NCBI GenBank assembly: GCA_035501735.1
Contig: DATJVR010000093.1
Span: 1-52,873, forward strand
Source: PNAI01 sp035501735
GTDB taxonomy: Bacteria; Pseudomonadota; Alphaproteobacteria; Rhizobiales; Xanthobacteraceae
Reading direction: 5' to 3'
DNA: 52,873 nucleotides
In this document: positions 49,697-52,873 of the stretch, piece after piece
How the letters are laid out: each line of letters opens with the position of its first letter
Position numbering within the stretch: the stretch's first letter is position 1
Notes under the pieces: model-generated
Told to the model about the DNA's origin: nothing
The model's input: only the letters and a program-made list of their open reading frames with translations
Database searches by the model: none
Made by a program: the position numbers and the translations under genes

Positions 49697-50215
49697 ATGA
49701 AATCTCCAATCTGCCTGCGGAAATCCGCGATCCTTGCCCTGACCATATTGGCCGCAACGGCCATAGCCAATGCCCGCGCCGAGACCCGGGAGGACTGGAT
49801 CACGCTCGGTACCCGCATCCACGGCGGCTTCGGCCCGTTCATCCCGATGGGAATCCGCATCGGGCTCGATGCAAAGGAAAAGCTCAAGACCGATCCGCGC
49901 GGCCTCACGGTTCTGTTCTACACCGGCGAGAAGTCGCCGTGCCCGTGCATTGCCGACGGCATCATGCTCGCCACCGGGGCAAGCCCGGGGCAGGGGACTT
50001 TGCAGATTGCCGCCGAAAAAGCGCCGGCCGGATTGCTGGCGGTCGCGATCATCCGCAACCGCAAGACCGGCGAGGGACTGAAATACACCGTCGCCGACAA
50101 ATGGATGCCGAAGGTCGGCGAGTGGATCAAAACCCTCGACCCGGCCGGGCGTTACGAAGCGGTGATGAAAGCGGAAGATTTGTTTCAGGTGTCACCCGCC
50201 GCAAAACAAAACTGA
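49697..50215 (+). CDS. Exported FmdE-domain-like protein, candidate NikR target
   Basis: This is a 172-residue exported protein. The signal peptide, about residues 9-28 (KSAILALTILAATAIANARA), is followed by a segment that resembles the FmdE fold (formylmethanofuran dehydrogenase subunit E-like): DWITLGTRIHGGFGPFIPMG, IRIGLDAKEKLKTDPRG, TGEKSPCPCIADGIMLATGA. The CPC pair and the His of RIHGG could bind metal. The usual treble-clef zinc finger of full FmdE is absent. GAGGGAG lies before the ATG. Methanogenesis is out of the question here. The consensus NikR site in its promoter suggests a role in nickel handling, for example as a periplasmic nickel chaperone or in metal uptake. That role is inference. 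Confidence 0.8.
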   Translation: MKSPICLRKSAILALTILAATAIANARAETREDWITLGTRIHGGFGPFIPMGIRIGLDAKEKLKTDPRGLTVLFYTGEKSPCPCIADGIMLATGASPGQGTLQIAAEKAPAGLLAVAIIRNRKTGEGLKYTVADKWMPKVGEWIKTLDPAGRYEAVMKAEDLFQVSPAAKQN

Positions 50216-50512
50216 AATGGTGCGCGCGGGCTACACCAATGCCGCAGATCGACATCAACGCCGCTATCGGCTGCAGGGCGAACCGCGTGTTCGACCGGCA
50301 TGGCCATCCGGCCGAGCCTTGGCCGTGCGCCCGACCGGGGCTGCGCAAGATTAAATCAGTCTCTGCCGGAACGGCCAGACCCGCGGCAATTGCATCACTG
50401 ATACATGATTTTTGAGCGGCCCGTTGCCGCAGCGAGGTTGATCCGCACGCCGCGGCACGCGATATGTTGTGAGCATTCCTCACGGCCACTCTTTCTCGCT
50501 GGATTGCCCTGC

Positions 50513-52369
50513 ATGCCTTCGTCTCGCGTCGCCAAAGCACGCGCCGCCAAGCCTGTCGCCCGGCCCGCCTCCAAAGCCGCGGCTGCGACCAATCTCGGCG
50601 CATTGCCGGAATGGAATCTCGCCGATCTCTATCCCGCCCTCGATGCACCGGAGGTCAAGCGCGATCTGGAAAAATCCGAGACCGAGTGTCTGGCATTCGA
50701 GGGCGAATTCAAAGGTCGCCTGGCGGCGTTGGCCGGCGGATCGAACGCCGGAAGCGCGCTCAGCCAGGCAGTCAAGCGCTACGAGGCCATCGACGAGCTG
50801 CTCGGCCGATTGATGTCCTACGCCGTGCTGCTGCAGGCCGGCAACACCGCGGATCCGGCCATTGCCAAGTTCTACGGCGACATGCAGGAGCGCATCACGG
50901 CCGCCTCTTCGCATCTCTTGTTCTTCGTGCTCGAGCTCAACCGCCTCGACGACGCCGTGCTCGAAACCGCGATGAAGGACCCGGCGCTCGGCCACTACCG
51001 GCCATGGCTCGAGGACATCCGCAAGGACAAACCCTATCAGCTCGAAGATCGCGTCGAGCAGCTGTTCCACGAGAAATCGGTCACCGCCTATGCTGCCTGG
51101 AACCGGCTGTTCGACGAGAGCATGGTGTCCTTGCGTTTCAAGGTCGGCGCAAAGCAGCTCTCCATCGAGCCGACCCTCAGCCTGCTGGTAAGTCCCAAGG
51201 CAAGCGACCGTAAGGCAGCCGCCGAGGCGCTCGCGAAAACCTTCAAGGAGCACCTGCGGCTTTTCACGCACATCACCAACACGCTCGCCAAAGACAAGGA
51301 AATCTCCGACCGCTGGCGAGGCTTTGCCGACGTTGCGGCTTCCCGCCATCTCGCCAATCGGGTCGAGCCTGAGGTGGTGGATGCGCTGGTTGCCGCTGTG
51401 CGTGAAGCCTATCCGCGGCTGTCGCATCGCTATTACGCGCTGAAGGCGCGCTGGTTTGGCAGGAAGAGCCTCGCCCATTGGGATCGCAACGCGCCGCTGC
51501 CGCAGGTGCCGATGCGCACCATCCGCTGGTCGGACGCGAAGGACACAGTGCTGACCGCCTACGGCACGTTCTCGCCCAAGATGGCGGCAATCGCCGAGCG
51601 TTTTTTCCAGAACCGCTGGATCGATGCGCCGACCCGGCCGGGCAAATCGCCCGGCGCCTTCGCCCATCCGACCGTGCCGTCCGCGCATCCGTATGTGCTG
51701 CTCAACTATCAGGGCAAGCCGCGTGACGTGATGACGCTCGCCCACGAGCTCGGTCACGGCGTGCATCAGGTGCTTGCGAGTCCGAACGGCGCTCTGATGG
51801 CGCCGACGCCGCTGACGCTCGCCGAAACCGCCAGCGTGTTCGGCGAAATGCTCACGTTCAAAAAGCTGCTGGCCGAAACCACCGACAACAAGCAGCGCAA
51901 GGCCATGCTCGCCGCCAAGGTCGAGGACATGATCAACACGGTGGTGCGGCAGATCGCGTTCTACACCTTCGAGCGCAAGGTGCATCTGGAACGCCGCAAC
52001 GGCGAACTGACCGCCGACAAGATCTGCGAATTGTGGATGTCGGTGCAAGCCGAGAGCCTCGGTCTCGCGATCGAATTGAAGCCCGGCTACGAGACGTTCT
52101 GGAGTTATATCCCGCACTTCATCCATTCGCCGTTCTACGTCTACGCCTATGCCTTCGGCGACTGCCTGGTGAATTCGCTCTACGCGGTCTACGAGCATTC
52201 GGCCGCCGGCTTCGCCGAGCGCTATCTCGCCATGCTCGCGGCCGGCGGCACCAAACACCACACTGAACTTTTGGCGCCCTTCGGCCTCGATGCGCGCGAT
52301 CCCAAGTTCTGGGACGGGGGCTTGAGCGTGATTGCGAAACTGATCGACGAGCTGGAAACGCTGTCCTAG
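50513..52369 (+). CDS. pepF: M3-family oligoendopeptidase F
   Basis: This is a cytoplasmic zinc oligopeptidase of 618 residues in the M3B group. The zinc site is His411-Glu412-x-x-His415 in MTLAHELGHGVHQVL, with the third ligand Glu438 in LAETASVFGEML. YVLLNYQGKPRDVMTLAHE and the end SPFYVYAYAFGDCLVNSLYA are family landmarks. The start MPSSRVAKARAAKPVARP gives a short basic leader before LGALPEWNLADLYPALD; a longer frame from 50405 contains no plausible N-terminus. It clears peptides of about 6-20 residues, including signal-peptide remnants. No operon partner is evident; a patatin-like gene follows 70 bases on. Confidence 0.95.
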   Translation: MPSSRVAKARAAKPVARPASKAAAATNLGALPEWNLADLYPALDAPEVKRDLEKSETECLAFEGEFKGRLAALAGGSNAGSALSQAVKRYEAIDELLGRLMSYAVLLQAGNTADPAIAKFYGDMQERITAASSHLLFFVLELNRLDDAVLETAMKDPALGHYRPWLEDIRKDKPYQLEDRVEQLFHEKSVTAYAAWNRLFDESMVSLRFKVGAKQLSIEPTLSLLVSPKASDRKAAAEALAKTFKEHLRLFTHITNTLAKDKEISDRWRGFADVAASRHLANRVEPEVVDALVAAVREAYPRLSHRYYALKARWFGRKSLAHWDRNAPLPQVPMRTIRWSDAKDTVLTAYGTFSPKMAAIAERFFQNRWIDAPTRPGKSPGAFAHPTVPSAHPYVLLNYQGKPRDVMTLAHELGHGVHQVLASPNGALMAPTPLTLAETASVFGEMLTFKKLLAETTDNKQRKAMLAAKVEDMINTVVRQIAFYTFERKVHLERRNGELTADKICELWMSVQAESLGLAIELKPGYETFWSYIPHFIHSPFYVYAYAFGDCLVNSLYAVYEHSAAGFAERYLAMLAAGGTKHHTELLAPFGLDARDPKFWDGGLSVIAKLIDELETLS

Positions 52370-52439
52370 CCGGTTCAATCGCGGGTTGAGCACGGCCGGG
52401 CAACCCGATAGACTTGATCCGTCGGGGGAGGGGCGGCCA

Positions 52440-52873
52440 ATGCCGGATACTTTCGAATTCCACCAGGTTTTCAAGAGCGAGATTGACGAGGTCAATTCAC
52501 GCCGAGACGAGTTTAAGCGTGAGCACGTCCAGCTAGATGTGGAAAGTGTCGATCGGTATGGCAATCCGGTGCAGCGGCCGTCCGCGAAATCGGAACTTGT
52601 CGGTCTTTCGCTATCGGGCGGAGGCATACGCTCCGCGTCGTTTTGCCTAGGCGTTCTCCAGGCGCTCAATGCGCACGGTTTGCTGAAGAAGGTCGACTAC
52701 CTCTCCACCGTCTCGGGCGGCGGCTATATCGGCACATCGATGTGCGCCGCGATGAGCAGCACGAGATCCCCCGATTTTCCGTTCTCCAGCGATCTCGCCG
52801 CCGACGAGCCTTCCGGGTTGCAACACATCCGCGATTTTTCGAACTACCTATTCCCGCGGGGAGCAACTATTTT
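52440..52873 (+). CDS. Patatin-like phospholipase, N-terminal part
   Basis: This gene is cut by the right edge; 144 residues are visible. The glycine-rich oxyanion-hole motif is LSGGGIRSASFCLGVLQAL, and the nucleophile Ser lies in LSTVSGGGYIGTS, which replaces the usual GxSxG by a V-S-G-G-G form known in bacterial patatins. The N-terminal 55 residues are charged (FHQVFKSEIDEVNSRRDEFK). GGGGGAGGGG lies 7-16 bases before the ATG. The domain hydrolyses acyl esters in lipids. Bacterial members with this long polar N-terminus may be large multi-domain proteins, but the remainder is outside the window. Confidence 0.9.
   Translation, partial: MPDTFEFHQVFKSEIDEVNSRRDEFKREHVQLDVESVDRYGNPVQRPSAKSELVGLSLSGGGIRSASFCLGVLQALNAHGLLKKVDYLSTVSGGGYIGTSMCAAMSSTRSPDFPFSSDLAADEPSGLQHIRDFSNYLFPRGATI

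Noticed and set aside
49697..50215. FmdE-like protein as part of methanogenesis or formylmethanofuran metabolism
   Set aside because: The organism is an alphaproteobacterium, the protein is exported, and no other fmd/fwd genes are present.
50480..52669. Leftward open frame of 729 codons
   Set aside because: It is antisense to the M3 peptidase gene, which has an intact HExxH site and family ends.

Overview
The window looks like a chromosomal segment of an alphaproteobacterium of the order Hyphomicrobiales (Rhizobiales), most like the Bradyrhizobium/Xanthobacteraceae side. The reasons are high-GC coding sequence, a CpdR-type receiver, a GapR (DUF2312) gene beside a DUF1244 gene, a monofunctional HisN-type histidinol phosphatase, a ROSE-type heat-shock thermometer, a suhB/MmgR-like small RNA and the bL36 variant without zinc cysteines. 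I ran no database search. Family names rest on motifs and remembered family features.

Layout. 1-5.3 kb: the 5' part of gltB (glutamate synthase, runs off the left edge), an exported Pro/Lys-rich protein and a branched-chain-type solute-binding protein. 5.4-7.5 kb: a desaturase-thioesterase couple and a small heat-shock gene with its own heat-shock promoter and RNA thermometer. 7.6-17.8 kb: a lysophospholipase-like hydrolase, an RlpA-like protein, a porin-like barrel, a large exported TPR-CHAT protein, hisN, an MFS carrier, a small RNA, an N-formylglutamate amidohydrolase-like gene and cpdR. 17.85-21.7 kb: an AT-richer island full of REP palindromes. Two genes, a REP-associated tyrosine transposase (RAYT) and a glycosyltransferase-like gene, have been cut and rejoined crosswise here. 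A single inversion of about 3.2 kb explains this. The island ends next to a tRNA-Val gene.

21.8-26.5 kb: small envelope genes and a three-gene run (MetE-C-like protein, BT1-like carrier, flavin monooxygenase). 26.7-30.5 kb: small exported proteins, rpmJ, a TPR protein, a DUF1330 protein and an MFS gene coupled to a small membrane protein. 30.9-35.4 kb: an RND metal-efflux pair without an outer-membrane channel. 35.5-38.9 kb: glycerate 2-kinase, a DUF1036 protein and pyruvate kinase, which together make a route from glycerate to pyruvate once enolase is added. 39-41.8 kb: an IorAB-type molybdenum hydroxylase. 41.9-47.2 kb: DUF1244, gapR, an HNH-like protein, a DUF882 peptidase-like protein and an L,D-transpeptidase. 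47.5-52.9 kb: a sigma-54 response regulator, nikR facing an FmdE-like exported protein across a consensus NikR operator, an M3 oligopeptidase and the start of a patatin-like gene.

The best leads for something undescribed are three: the NikR-operator/FmdE-like pair, which suggests a nickel role for an exported FmdE-domain protein; the reciprocal RAYT/glycosyltransferase inversion and the unknown genes it carries; and the exported TPR-CHAT protein. The ROSE thermometer with its heat-shock promoter is a clear regulatory unit of a known kind.
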